Shown: in pieces, positions 56,542-64,000 of the stretch
Layout: each line of letters begins with the position of its first letter
Numbering within the stretch: the stretch's first letter is position 1
Program-made: the position numbers and the translations under genes
The notes under the pieces: model-generated
The model's database searches: none
The model's input: the letters and a program-made list of their open reading frames with translations, nothing else
What the model was told of the DNA's origin: nothing
Assembly: GCF_035987325.1 (NCBI RefSeq)
Contig: NZ_CP108488.1
Location: 5,580,001 to 5,644,000 of the forward strand
Length of the DNA: 64,000 bases
Direction of reading: 5' to 3'
DNA from: Streptomyces sp. NBC_01244
GTDB lineage: Bacteria; Actinomycetota; Actinomycetes; Streptomycetales; Streptomycetaceae

Positions 56542-57351
56542 GTGACTTCCGCCCTCCCCTATGCACTCGTGGCCACCGACCTGGACGGGACTCTGCTGCG
56601 CGCCGGAGACACCGTCTCGGCCCGCTCCCACACGGCCCTCGCCACCGCCCGCGCGGCCGGCGCCCGGCACATCATCGTGACGGGCCGCCCCGTCCCGCAG
56701 GTCCGCCACGTCCTGGACGGCCTCGGCTACACGGGACTCGCGGTGTGCGGGCAGGGAGCGCAGGTCTACGACGCGGCGGCCGGACGGATGCTGCACTCCG
56801 TCCCCCTGGACCGGGAGCTGGCCGAAGTCGCCCTCGGGAAGATCGAGGCGGAGGTCGGCGAGGTCTGGGCGGCGGTCAACCAGGAGGGCGTCGACGCGGA
56901 GATGCTGATGGGTCCGGGCTACCGGATGTTCCACCCCCACCTGCCGACGGTGTCGGTGGCCCGGCGCGCCGACCTCTGGACCTCCCCCATCAACAAGGTC
57001 CTGCTCCAGCACCCCCGCCTCTCCGACGACGAGCTGACGGAGATCGCCCGGGGCGTGGTCGGGGACCTGGTCAACGTCACGATGGCGGGGGAGCACACGG
57101 TCGAACTCCAGCCCCCGGGCATCGACAAGGCGAGCGGCCTCGCGGTGGCGGCGGAACTCCTGGACGTCGCCGGCTCGTCCACGATCGCCTTCGGCGACAT
57201 GCCGAACGACATCCCGATGTTCGCGTGGGCGGCCCACGGGGTCGCGATGGCGGGCGCCCACCGGGAGCTTCTGGCCGTCGCGGACGAGGTCACCCTCTCG
57301 AACGAGGAGGACGGCATCGCGGTGGTACTGGAGCGGCTGTTCCCGGCCTAG
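56542..57351 (+). CDS. HAD-superfamily hydrolase (Cof type, IIB)
   Basis: A 269-residue phosphatase for small phosphorylated metabolites. Motif I is ATDLDGTLLR, motif II is in IIVTGRP, Lys in IDKASGL, and motif III is FGDMPNDIPMF. The cap is the Cof-type IIB form. GTG 56542 is preferred; a TTG at 56512 is possible. It converges with the CocE gene 20 bp away. Confidence 0.88.
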   Translation: MTSALPYALVATDLDGTLLRAGDTVSARSHTALATARAAGARHIIVTGRPVPQVRHVLDGLGYTGLAVCGQGAQVYDAAAGRMLHSVPLDRELAEVALGKIEAEVGEVWAAVNQEGVDAEMLMGPGYRMFHPHLPTVSVARRADLWTSPINKVLLQHPRLSDDELTEIARGVVGDLVNVTMAGEHTVELQPPGIDKASGLAVAAELLDVAGSSTIAFGDMPNDIPMFAWAAHGVAMAGAHRELLAVADEVTLSNEEDGIAVVLERLFPA

Positions 57352-57371
57352 CCCGGCCTGGCCCGGCGGCG

Positions 57372-59378
57372 CTAGACCGCCGCGCGCGGCAGCCTCCGCT
57401 CCCACGTGCGGTGGAACAGCACCTCGTCGCCCTCGCGGCACACCACCTCGTTCGACGTCAGGAAGCCGCCCTCGTCGCACGTGATGTCCGAGCGGGTCAC
57501 CACCGAGACGTCCCAGCCCAGCTCCGGCCGGTGCAGTCGTACCGTCCAGGTGGAGTGGGTCCGGGCCGACAAGGGGTCCGCCTCCTGGATCTCGTAGACC
57601 TCCAGCGCGTCCTCGCTGAACTCCAGGCCGTCGGGGTAGACACGGGTCCCGCCGTAGCGGGGGTCGACCTCCAGGCGCCACACACCGCGCGCGACGTCCC
57701 GTACGACCAGCCGTTCCGGCCGGGGGGCGTCCAGGGTCGCCGGGTAGGAGACCCCCAGGGGCTCCGACTGTTCCGGGGCCTCGAAGAGGATCGGCTCCTC
57801 GTCCGAGGACGGGTCGCGGACCGGGAGTTCCACCGCGCTGCCCGCCGGGTCCAGGGTCCAGCCCGCCTCCGAGCCGGCGCGCGGCCAGATCCACGGCCAG
57901 TAGGCCGAGGAGAGGGCCAGGCGGATGCGGTGGCCGGGCGGGAAGGAGTGGCCGATGCCGTTCAGCTCGAAGTGCACGTCCTCGTACGAGCCCACCGGCC
58001 ATGGCACCGCCTTGTCCCGGCCCTGCCGGGAGGACAGGTTCAGCACGCCCCTCGTGACCAGCGTCGAGGAGCCGTCGGGGGCCACGTCGCAGAGCCGGGC
58101 CACGACCTGGCCGTACGGGACGTCCATGCGCAGGCGCAGCCTGACGACCGGGCGGCCCAGGATCTCCACCGGGCCGGAGCCGTCACCCACCGGGAACTCG
58201 AAGCAGGCCGACTTCGCGTCCTCCTCGCGCTGGTCGGGCGGCAGGTCGGCGTCGTTGCCGAAGGGGAAGAAGCGGCCCGCGTCCAGGCCGGTGTGCTGCG
58301 GGGAGGCCACGACGACCGGCGCGCCCTGGAAGGCGTAGGTGACGGGGTCGACGTTCGGGGAGGGCCAGGACGGGTCGCCGACCCAGCGGCCCGGCAGGGT
58401 CGGGTAGGTGGTCGCGGGCGGGTGGGACTCGGAGATCCAGGAGCGGAGGAGGGGCTCGGACATGACGCCGGTGTCCTTGCCCTTGAGCCAGTGGTCCCAC
58501 CAGCGCAGGGTCTCCTGGAGGAAGCCGATCGCCGGGCCGGGCGGCAGTCCCCGGTCGGGGTACTGGTGCGACCACGGGCCGATCAGGCCCCGGACCCGGT
58601 CGGCGGGCAGGGCCGAGACCAGGCGGAGCACGGTGTCGCGGTACGGGTCGTGCCAGCCGCCGACGGCGAGGACGGCCGCGCCGATGGCCCCGTAGTCCTC
58701 GCACACCGATCCGTGGCGCCAGTACGCGTCGCGGGTCTGGTGGGAGAGCCAGGTGTGGACGAGGGGTTCCACCGCGCCGAGGCGCGACAGCCACTGGTCG
58801 CGCCAGCCCTCGCCCGCGTAGAGCGGGTCCGGCGGGCGGGAGGCGAAGGCCAGCATGGTGGCCGCCCACGCGTGCATGTCGACGGCGAGGAGGGAGCCGC
58901 CCATGTAGTGGACGTCGTTGTCGAAGCGGTCGTCCGTGGAGCAGACCGTCACGATCGCCTTGAGGGGTTCCGGGGCCAGCGCAGCGATCTGCAGGCTGTT
59001 GAAGCCGCCCCAGGAGATCCCGAACATGCCCACGGACCCCGTGCACCAGGGCTGGGCCGCCAGCCATTCGACGACCGCGACGCCGTCGGCGAGCTCCTGG
59101 GCGTCGTACTCGTCGCCCGGGTCGCCGCCGCTGTTGCCGTGGCCGCGCACGTCGACGCGTACGGAGGCGTAGCCGTGGCCCGCGTACCAGGGGTGGCGCT
59201 GCCAGTCGCGCGGCGCGGTCCAGTCGGTGAGGCGGTACGGGAGGTACTCCAGCAGCGCCGGGACGGGCTCGTCGGTGACCGGCCGCCAGATGCGGGCGTA
59301 CAGCTCGGTGCGGTCCGGGAGGGGGATCCGGACGTCCTCGTGCTTGGTCCCGTAGGGGAAATCGGTACGGATGATCAT
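57372..59378 (-). CDS. CocE/NonD-family serine hydrolase (X-Pro dipeptidyl-peptidase-like)
   Basis: A 668-residue enzyme. Nucleophile motif GISWGG puts Ser at 122; the acid/base lie later, with His in IGPWSHQYP. The C-terminal domain after ~300 is the jelly-roll of the X-Pro dipeptidyl-peptidase group. No signal peptide, so it acts in the cytoplasm. ATG 59378 starts 47 bp after the POT transporter stop on the same strand, which suggests import and then cleavage of peptides. Related enzymes can be esterases, so the substrate is uncertain. Confidence 0.86.
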   Translation of the reverse strand: MIIRTDFPYGTKHEDVRIPLPDRTELYARIWRPVTDEPVPALLEYLPYRLTDWTAPRDWQRHPWYAGHGYASVRVDVRGHGNSGGDPGDEYDAQELADGVAVVEWLAAQPWCTGSVGMFGISWGGFNSLQIAALAPEPLKAIVTVCSTDDRFDNDVHYMGGSLLAVDMHAWAATMLAFASRPPDPLYAGEGWRDQWLSRLGAVEPLVHTWLSHQTRDAYWRHGSVCEDYGAIGAAVLAVGGWHDPYRDTVLRLVSALPADRVRGLIGPWSHQYPDRGLPPGPAIGFLQETLRWWDHWLKGKDTGVMSEPLLRSWISESHPPATTYPTLPGRWVGDPSWPSPNVDPVTYAFQGAPVVVASPQHTGLDAGRFFPFGNDADLPPDQREEDAKSACFEFPVGDGSGPVEILGRPVVRLRLRMDVPYGQVVARLCDVAPDGSSTLVTRGVLNLSSRQGRDKAVPWPVGSYEDVHFELNGIGHSFPPGHRIRLALSSAYWPWIWPRAGSEAGWTLDPAGSAVELPVRDPSSDEEPILFEAPEQSEPLGVSYPATLDAPRPERLVVRDVARGVWRLEVDPRYGGTRVYPDGLEFSEDALEVYEIQEADPLSARTHSTWTVRLHRPELGWDVSVVTRSDITCDEGGFLTSNEVVCREGDEVLFHRTWERRLPRAAV

Positions 59379-59425
59379 CGAACTCTCTCGCCCATCTCCT
59401 CGGAAGGATCGGTGGACAACCGGCG

Positions 59426-60943
59426 TCAGTGAACGGGGTGCATCGTGCGCTTGAGCCACGGCGCGAGCGCGATCACGGCGAGTCCCACCGCGACGGCGAT
59501 GGCGCCGTTGACGCCGAAGTAGGCGGGGTTGGAGACCTGGCCGTAGAGCTTGACCACCTGCGCCTGGATGCCGTTGGCCAGGGCGAGGGAGAGGAACCAC
59601 AGGGCCATCGTCTGGCTGGCGAAGGCCTTCGGGGCGAGCTTCGTGGTGGCCGACATGCCGGAGGTCTCCAACAGGATGTCGCCGAGGCCGAGCAGCAGGT
59701 AGGAGCCGATGATCCACCAGGCGGCCATCTTGTACGTGTCGCCCGAGTGCCCCGAGGTCGGGATGACCATCAGGAGGAAGGACAGGCCGCCCAGGATCAC
59801 GCCGATGGCGATCTTGTTGGAGGCGTGCGGCTGCTTGTGGCCCATCCGGACCCACAGCGCGGCGACGACCGGGGCCAGCAGCACCTCGAACGCGCCGAGC
59901 GCGGAGGCGTACCAGCCGGCCGGGAAGGTGAAGCCGAGGATCTCGGTGCGGGCGTTCGTCGACGCCAGCAGCATCATCGTCGAGTACGCCTGGAAGAGGA
60001 TGAAGTTGAAGGCCACCGAGGCCAGGAAGAGCACCACGTACGGGCGCAGGCGCCCCCGTTCGGCGGCCGTCACCCGGTCGCTGCGGAACATGATCGCGAA
60101 GTACACGATCGGCGCGATCACCGAGATCAGGGTGAGCAGGTCGACGAACCGGTCCATCGTCAGCCAGCCCAGTACGGCCAGAAGGGTGGCGAGCGCGGCG
60201 AAGAGCAGGATTCCGCCGATGATCTTCATCACAGCCGAGCGCATCGCGTCGGGCGCGAGCGCGAACTCGGCGGAGTGCTTGCGTCCCGCCAGGTGGCGGC
60301 GGCCGGCCACGTACTGGATCAGGCCCGCGGTCATGCCGATCGCGGCGGCCGAGAAGCCCCAGTGCCAGCCCTGGTGCTCGCCGAGCCAGGCGGTGATCAG
60401 GGGGCCGGCGAAGGCGCCGATGTTGATGCCCATGTAGTACAGGGCGAAGCCGGCGTCGCGCCGGTCGTCGTCCGTCTTGTACAGCTTGCCGACCATGCTG
60501 GCCACGTTCGGCTTCAGCAGGCCGGTCCCGGCGCTGATCAGGCCGAGGCCCACCCAGGTCATGGCGGCGGTGGGCACGGCCATGGCGTAGTGGCCGCAGG
60601 CGATCAGGATGCCGCCCCAGAGCACGGCGCGGTAGGAACCGAGGATCCGGTCGGCGAGCCACCCGCCGGCGACGGAGACGAGGTAGACCATGGTCCCGTA
60701 GGCCGCCGAGACGGAGGCCGCGGTGCCCGGGTTCATCCCCAGGCCGCCGTTGGCCACCGTGTCCGCGAAGTAGAGGACGAGGATGGCCTGCATGCCCAGG
60801 AACGAGAAGCGCTCCCAGACCTCCAGCCCGGAGAGCGTGGCCAGTCCCCTGGGATGCCCGAGGAAGGCGTGGTCGTCGCCGGGCGGCGGCTGGTCGGCCT
60901 CCGGGTCGGAAGGCTCGTCTATATCGGTAGAAGTTCTGGACAA
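59426..60943 (-). CDS. POT/PTR-family proton-dependent oligopeptide transporter
   Basis: A 505-residue transporter with 12-14 helices. The PTR2 signatures are VWERFSFLGMQAILVLYF and FALYYMGINIGAFAGPLI, containing the ExxER-like ERFS region. A TTG start at 60943 is preferred because GGAGA lies 7 nt upstream and no ATG or GTG fits; an ATG at 60950 is out of frame. It imports di/tripeptides with protons. The CocE-type gene follows 47 bp downstream. Confidence 0.88.
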   Translation of the reverse strand: MSRTSTDIDEPSDPEADQPPPGDDHAFLGHPRGLATLSGLEVWERFSFLGMQAILVLYFADTVANGGLGMNPGTAASVSAAYGTMVYLVSVAGGWLADRILGSYRAVLWGGILIACGHYAMAVPTAAMTWVGLGLISAGTGLLKPNVASMVGKLYKTDDDRRDAGFALYYMGINIGAFAGPLITAWLGEHQGWHWGFSAAAIGMTAGLIQYVAGRRHLAGRKHSAEFALAPDAMRSAVMKIIGGILLFAALATLLAVLGWLTMDRFVDLLTLISVIAPIVYFAIMFRSDRVTAAERGRLRPYVVLFLASVAFNFILFQAYSTMMLLASTNARTEILGFTFPAGWYASALGAFEVLLAPVVAALWVRMGHKQPHASNKIAIGVILGGLSFLLMVIPTSGHSGDTYKMAAWWIIGSYLLLGLGDILLETSGMSATTKLAPKAFASQTMALWFLSLALANGIQAQVVKLYGQVSNPAYFGVNGAIAVAVGLAVIALAPWLKRTMHPVH

Positions 60944-61103
60944 AACGCATTCTCCGGTTTTTTCGGCTGCTCTAGAACATACCGGGGCGCATGGGGCGCC
61001 GCCCGGCCGGTGCGCGGCCCGTGGCCGGACAGGCGCCCTGGGTGATCGAAAACAGACCCGATACGCTGGCTTGAGTGATGGCAGCGACACATCGACAATC
61101 CGT

Positions 61104-61127
61104 GTGATCGTCAAGGTGATCGTCAGC
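61104..61127 (+). promoter_or_regulatory. 12-bp tandem direct repeat before polyprenyl synthase
   Basis: gtgatcgtcaag and gtgatcgtcagc stand side by side just upstream of the AGGAGT ribosome-binding site. Two direct repeats at this place could be an operator or leader element. Confidence 0.4.
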
Positions 61128-61144
61128 AGACAGGAGTACCCCTC

Positions 61145-62155
61145 GTGACCGTCGTCGGGCCGTTCGGACTGAGCGTGCGGGACCAGGCTCTTGAGACCGA
61201 TGTCCAGGCCGGACTGGCCGCCGTCGAGGCGGGTCTGCTGGAAGCCACCAAGAGCGAAGTCCCCTTCATCACCGAGGCCGCACAGCACCTGGTCCGCGCC
61301 GGCGGCAAGCGGTTCCGGCCGCTGCTGGTGATGCTCGCCTCCCGGTTCGGCGATCCCTACGCGCCCGGGATCGTCCCCGCCGCCGTGGTCGTGGAGCTCA
61401 CCCACCTGGCGACGCTCTACCACGACGACGTCATGGACGAGGCGGACGTGCGCCGCGGCGTGGAGAGCTCCAACGCCCGCTGGGGCAACTCCGTGGCCGT
61501 CCTGACGGGTGACTTCCTGTTCGCCCGCGCCTCGCACATCCTGGCGGACCTCGGCCCCGAGGCCGTACGGGTCCAGGCCGAGGCGTTCGAGCGGCTGGTG
61601 ACGGGCCAGATCCTGGAAACGGCCGGCCCGCGCGACGGCCGCGACCCCGTCGAGCACTACCTCGACGTCATCGCCGGCAAGACCGGCTCGCTGATCGCGG
61701 TCTCCGGCCGCTTCGGCGCGATGATGTCCGGCGCCGACGAGTCGGTCGTCGACATCCTGACCCAGTACGGCGAGCGGCTCGGCACCGCCTTCCAGCTCGC
61801 CGACGACGTCCTCGACATCGCCTCCGACTCGCACGAGTCCGGCAAGACCCCCGGCACCGACCTGCGCGAGGGCATCCCGACGCTGCCCGTCCTGCGGCTG
61901 CGGGAGATGGCGGCCCAGGGCGGCGACCCCGACGACCTGGAGCTCGTACGGCTCCTGGACGGCGACCTGACGGACGATGTCCGGCACGCCGAGGTGCTCG
62001 CCCGGCTGCGGGTCCACCCGGCCCTGGAACAGGCCCGCAAGGACACCGTGCGGTACGCGGAGGAGGCGCGGGCCACGCTGGCCCCGCTGCCCGACTGCTT
62101 CGCGAAGTCGGCGCTGGTGGAGCTCTGCGACGCCGTGGTCCACCGCGCGGGCTGA
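61145..62155 (+). CDS. Polyprenyl diphosphate synthase
   Basis: Trans-prenyl chain elongation, probably the long side-chain donor for menaquinone. The 336-residue protein has FARM DDVMD in LYHDDVMDEADVRRG and SARM DDVLD in FQLADDVLDIAS. The residues upstream of FARM (VELTHLATL) are small, which fits a long-chain product, but I cannot fix chain length. GTG 61145 follows AGGAGT. It is divergent from the POT transporter. A terminator follows. Confidence 0.9.
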   Translation: MTVVGPFGLSVRDQALETDVQAGLAAVEAGLLEATKSEVPFITEAAQHLVRAGGKRFRPLLVMLASRFGDPYAPGIVPAAVVVELTHLATLYHDDVMDEADVRRGVESSNARWGNSVAVLTGDFLFARASHILADLGPEAVRVQAEAFERLVTGQILETAGPRDGRDPVEHYLDVIAGKTGSLIAVSGRFGAMMSGADESVVDILTQYGERLGTAFQLADDVLDIASDSHESGKTPGTDLREGIPTLPVLRLREMAAQGGDPDDLELVRLLDGDLTDDVRHAEVLARLRVHPALEQARKDTVRYAEEARATLAPLPDCFAKSALVELCDAVVHRAG

Positions 62156-62193
62156 CCGGCCGAAGGCGGGACCGCATACACCGAATCGGGGCC

Positions 62194-62235
62194 GAGGGCC
62201 CGGCAACCCCTACGGGTGGGGGAGGCCGGGCCCTC
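62194..62235 (+). terminator. Terminator of polyprenyl synthase
   Basis: gagggcccggc (62194-62204) pairs with gccgggccctc (62225-62235), enclosing an inner acccc/ggggt pair, then gtcttgtc. It is 39 bp past the stop codon. Confidence 0.8.
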
Positions 62236-62430
62236 GTCTTGTCATCCCTGGGGCGTACGCACAGTTGGCTCCGGGGGCTGACGCCCCGACCCCCTCTTCT
62301 TTGGTCAGATGGAGACACATCCCCACCAGATCGGGTGAGAGTGGCGGCGAGGGGTGGACGTGGTCGCACTTGTCGACCGCATGCGAGACGGGTAGGTCGC
62401 CGCCTACACACAGAGGTAGGGCAGACAGAC

Positions 62431-63684
62431 ATGGCAACGAACGCAAAGACCCGCAAGGCCGCTCGGTACGCCGTACCGGTCGCGGTGTTCGGTGTGGTCG
62501 CCGGCACGATCGCGATGGTTCCGGCCTTCGCGAACGCCGGCGGACCGGACCTTCCGAAGGTGACGGCCCAGCAGCTCATCGAGAAGATCGCGGCCTCGGA
62601 CGTGCAGCAGCTGTCCGGCAGCGCCAAGATCAGCACGGACCTGGGTCTGCCGAGCCTTCCGGCCGGCCTGCTGGGCGGCGGTGGCGGCGTGACCGGCGGC
62701 TCCGCGGACCCGCAGGACAAGCTCGCCCAGCTGGTGAGCGGCACCCACACCTTCCGCGTGGCCGCCGACGGCCCGGACCGCCAGAAGCTCACCTTCGTCG
62801 ACGGGAAGGACGAGTACAGCCTCGTCCACAACGGCGACGACGTCTGGGGGTACGACTCCAAGTCGAAGGAGGTCTTCCACGAGAAGGCACCCACCGACAA
62901 GGGGGACAAGGGTGACAAGGGCGACAAGAGCTCCGAGCGCAAGACCGGCGAGGGCCTCCCGGGCACCCCGCAGGAGATCGCCCAGGAGGTGCTGGAGGCC
63001 GCCGGACCGACCACCGACGTCACCGTCGGCGACACGGCCCAGGTGGCCGGGCGCGACGCCTACCAGCTGGTCCTGAAGCCGAAGGGCAGCGGTTCGACCG
63101 TCGCCTCGGTGAAGATCGCGGTGGACGCGAAGAACGGCATGCCGCTGCGCGTGCAGCTGCTCTCCACCGACGGCGGCAAGCCGATCGTGGACGCCGGCTT
63201 CACCAAGGTGGACTTCGCCAAGCCCGCCGCCGACACCTTCGCCTTCACCCCGCCCAAGGACGCCAAGGTGACCGAGGGCGCGGCGGGCGAGCACGGCAAG
63301 GCCGGCAAGGACGGCGAGCACGGCAAGGACAAGGGCCTGGACGTGCTGGAGGCCATTCCGGGCCTGGGCGGCCTGACCGGCGGCGCCGGGGGCGCCCAGG
63401 GCGAGCCGAAGGTCCTCGGCGAGGGCTGGACCTCGATCGCCCGGATCGAGACCGGCGCGAAAAACACCCTCAAGGGCCTCGACGACGCGGCGAAGGACGA
63501 GAACGCGCCCAAGGGCGCCTCGCAGTTCCTCGACGCGCTCGGGGAGAAGGTCTCCGGGAAGTTCGGCGAGGGCCGCGTCCTGAAGACCCGCGTGGTCAAC
63601 GCTCTGATCACGGACGACGGCAAGGTCTACGTCGGCGCGGTCACCAAGGCCGAGCTGGTGAAGGCGGCCGACGCCGACAAGTAG
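62431..63684 (+). CDS. Secreted LolA-like (DUF2092-type) protein
   Basis: A 417-residue exported protein. Signal sequence ARYAVPVAVFGVVAGTIAMV with cleavage near AFANA. Residues ~45-260 form a LolA/LppX-like half-barrel (VTAQQLIEKIAASDVQQLSG, then DEYSLVHNGDDVWGYDSKS). It has a Lys/Asp-rich loop of repeated GDKGDK, then KDGEHGKDKG. Such folds carry lipids or serve sigma-factor sensing (as in RsgI-linked proteins), but no partner is here. ATG 62431 has a distant purine-rich site. Confidence 0.8.
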   Translation: MATNAKTRKAARYAVPVAVFGVVAGTIAMVPAFANAGGPDLPKVTAQQLIEKIAASDVQQLSGSAKISTDLGLPSLPAGLLGGGGGVTGGSADPQDKLAQLVSGTHTFRVAADGPDRQKLTFVDGKDEYSLVHNGDDVWGYDSKSKEVFHEKAPTDKGDKGDKGDKSSERKTGEGLPGTPQEIAQEVLEAAGPTTDVTVGDTAQVAGRDAYQLVLKPKGSGSTVASVKIAVDAKNGMPLRVQLLSTDGGKPIVDAGFTKVDFAKPAADTFAFTPPKDAKVTEGAAGEHGKAGKDGEHGKDKGLDVLEAIPGLGGLTGGAGGAQGEPKVLGEGWTSIARIETGAKNTLKGLDDAAKDENAPKGASQFLDALGEKVSGKFGEGRVLKTRVVNALITDDGKVYVGAVTKAELVKAADADK

Positions 63685-63696
63685 GCGATACCGGCA

Positions 63697-63737
63697 CCCA
63701 AGGGTGGGCGGGGACTGTGTCCCTGCCCACCCTTGGG
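63697..63737 (+). terminator. Terminator of the LolA-like gene
   Basis: cccaagggtgggcggggac (63697-63715) pairs with gtccctgcccacccttggg (63719-63737) with a single mismatch around a 3-nt loop. It begins 12 bp after the stop. Confidence 0.82.
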
Positions 63738-63782
63738 CCGTTCCGGCCCTGTGTACAGCGGCCCCGCTGTACCGTGAAAAGC

Positions 63783-63986
63783 ATGTCGAGACACGTCACC
63801 ATCCGCCTGGAAGAAGAGTTCCACGAACGCCTGAAGGCGCGTGCGGCGGCCCTGGGCACGACGGTCACCGCGCTGATCACCGAAGTCACGGAACGCGAAC
63901 TCGACGAGGATCGGAAGAACTTCCTGTCCGGGATAGAGGAGTTCGCCGACCACTGGGGCTACTTCCAGGAGCGGTTCGGGCATTGA
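63783..63986 (+). CDS. Ribbon-helix-helix antitoxin-like protein
   Basis: A 67-residue protein of the ribbon-helix-helix type: VTIRLEEEFHERLKARAA forms the strand and first helix, LGTTVTALITEVTEREL the second. The tail IEEFADHWGYFQERFGH would bind a toxin. ATG 63783. Its stop overlaps a TTG that opens the next frame, so the toxin is probably just past the edge. Confidence 0.78.
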   Translation: MSRHVTIRLEEEFHERLKARAAALGTTVTALITEVTERELDEDRKNFLSGIEEFADHWGYFQERFGH

Positions 63987-64000
63987 AGATCACCATGGAG
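63983..64000 (+). CDS. Start of a downstream gene, possibly the partner toxin
   Basis: TTG 63983 overlaps the antitoxin stop (TTGA) and opens KITME before the window ends. An ATG lies four codons later. The overlap is typical of antitoxin-toxin pairs; identity cannot be read from six codons. Confidence 0.35.

Noticed and set aside
59379..60950. Long minus-strand frame fused to the CocE gene starting at 60950
   Set aside because: Its upstream part is an out-of-phase reading of the POT transporter; ATG 59378 begins the real protein.

Overview
The window is high-GC actinobacterial DNA and almost certainly comes from Streptomyces or a close relative. Evidence: strong third-position G/C bias, many GTG starts, start/stop overlaps (ATGA, GTGA, TGATG), a HATPase / XRE-DUF5753 / DUF397 cassette, a Spo0M homologue, futalosine-pathway menaquinone genes and a 14-gene complex I operon. 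I see no rRNA, tRNA, CRISPR array or transposase. No taxon below genus is claimed.

Region by region. 0-13 kb is accessory: an AraC/GyrI-like regulator, a secreted tripeptidyl-aminopeptidase-like hydrolase, a secretory lipase interrupted by one in-frame TAG codon, a 1,143-residue secreted Asp-box (sialidase-like) protein, a divergent MarR regulator/esterase pair around a palindromic operator, a second AraC regulator, and a long-chain acyl-CoA ligase. The first 13 kb is rich in short GC tandem repeats, including an in-frame 18-bp array in the ligase. 13-20 kb is regulatory: Spo0M, DUF397, XRE-DUF5753, an RsbW-like ATPase, and a STAND NTPase with seven near-identical TPR repeats, preceded by a small partner protein. 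20-24 kb holds a DsbA-like thiol oxidoreductase, a lytic transglycosylase and a cold-shock gene whose leader has a terminator-like hairpin.

23.7-31.8 kb is a menaquinone neighbourhood: mqnA, a prepilin peptidase, mqnC, a degenerate amidohydrolase-like protein, menG, glutaminase, a GNAT acetyltransferase and a MenJ-type reductase. 31.8-36 kb has an orphan PIN protein, two cysteine-motif lipoproteins, an I36-like secreted protein and an NlpC/P60 hydrolase. An 838-bp non-coding stretch rich in dyads, with a good Rex operator, leads into nuoA-nuoN (36.9-52.8 kb). 52.8-64 kb has a small secreted protein, a HEAT-repeat protein, fumarylacetoacetase, a HAD phosphatase, a POT peptide transporter followed by a CocE-type peptidase/esterase, a polyprenyl diphosphate synthase, a secreted LolA-like protein and a ribbon-helix-helix antitoxin at the edge.

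How the genes fit together: mqnA, mqnC, menG, the MenJ-like reductase and the polyprenyl synthase make and modify menaquinone. Complex I reduces it, and Rex would couple nuo expression to NADH/NAD+. Two copies of one large intergenic repeat (29.5 and 53.6 kb) and an unrelated dyad element (13.1 kb) are the main non-genic features. The best candidates for something undescribed are the STAND/TPR two-gene unit, the degenerate amidohydrolase in the menaquinone cluster, and the csp leader hairpin.
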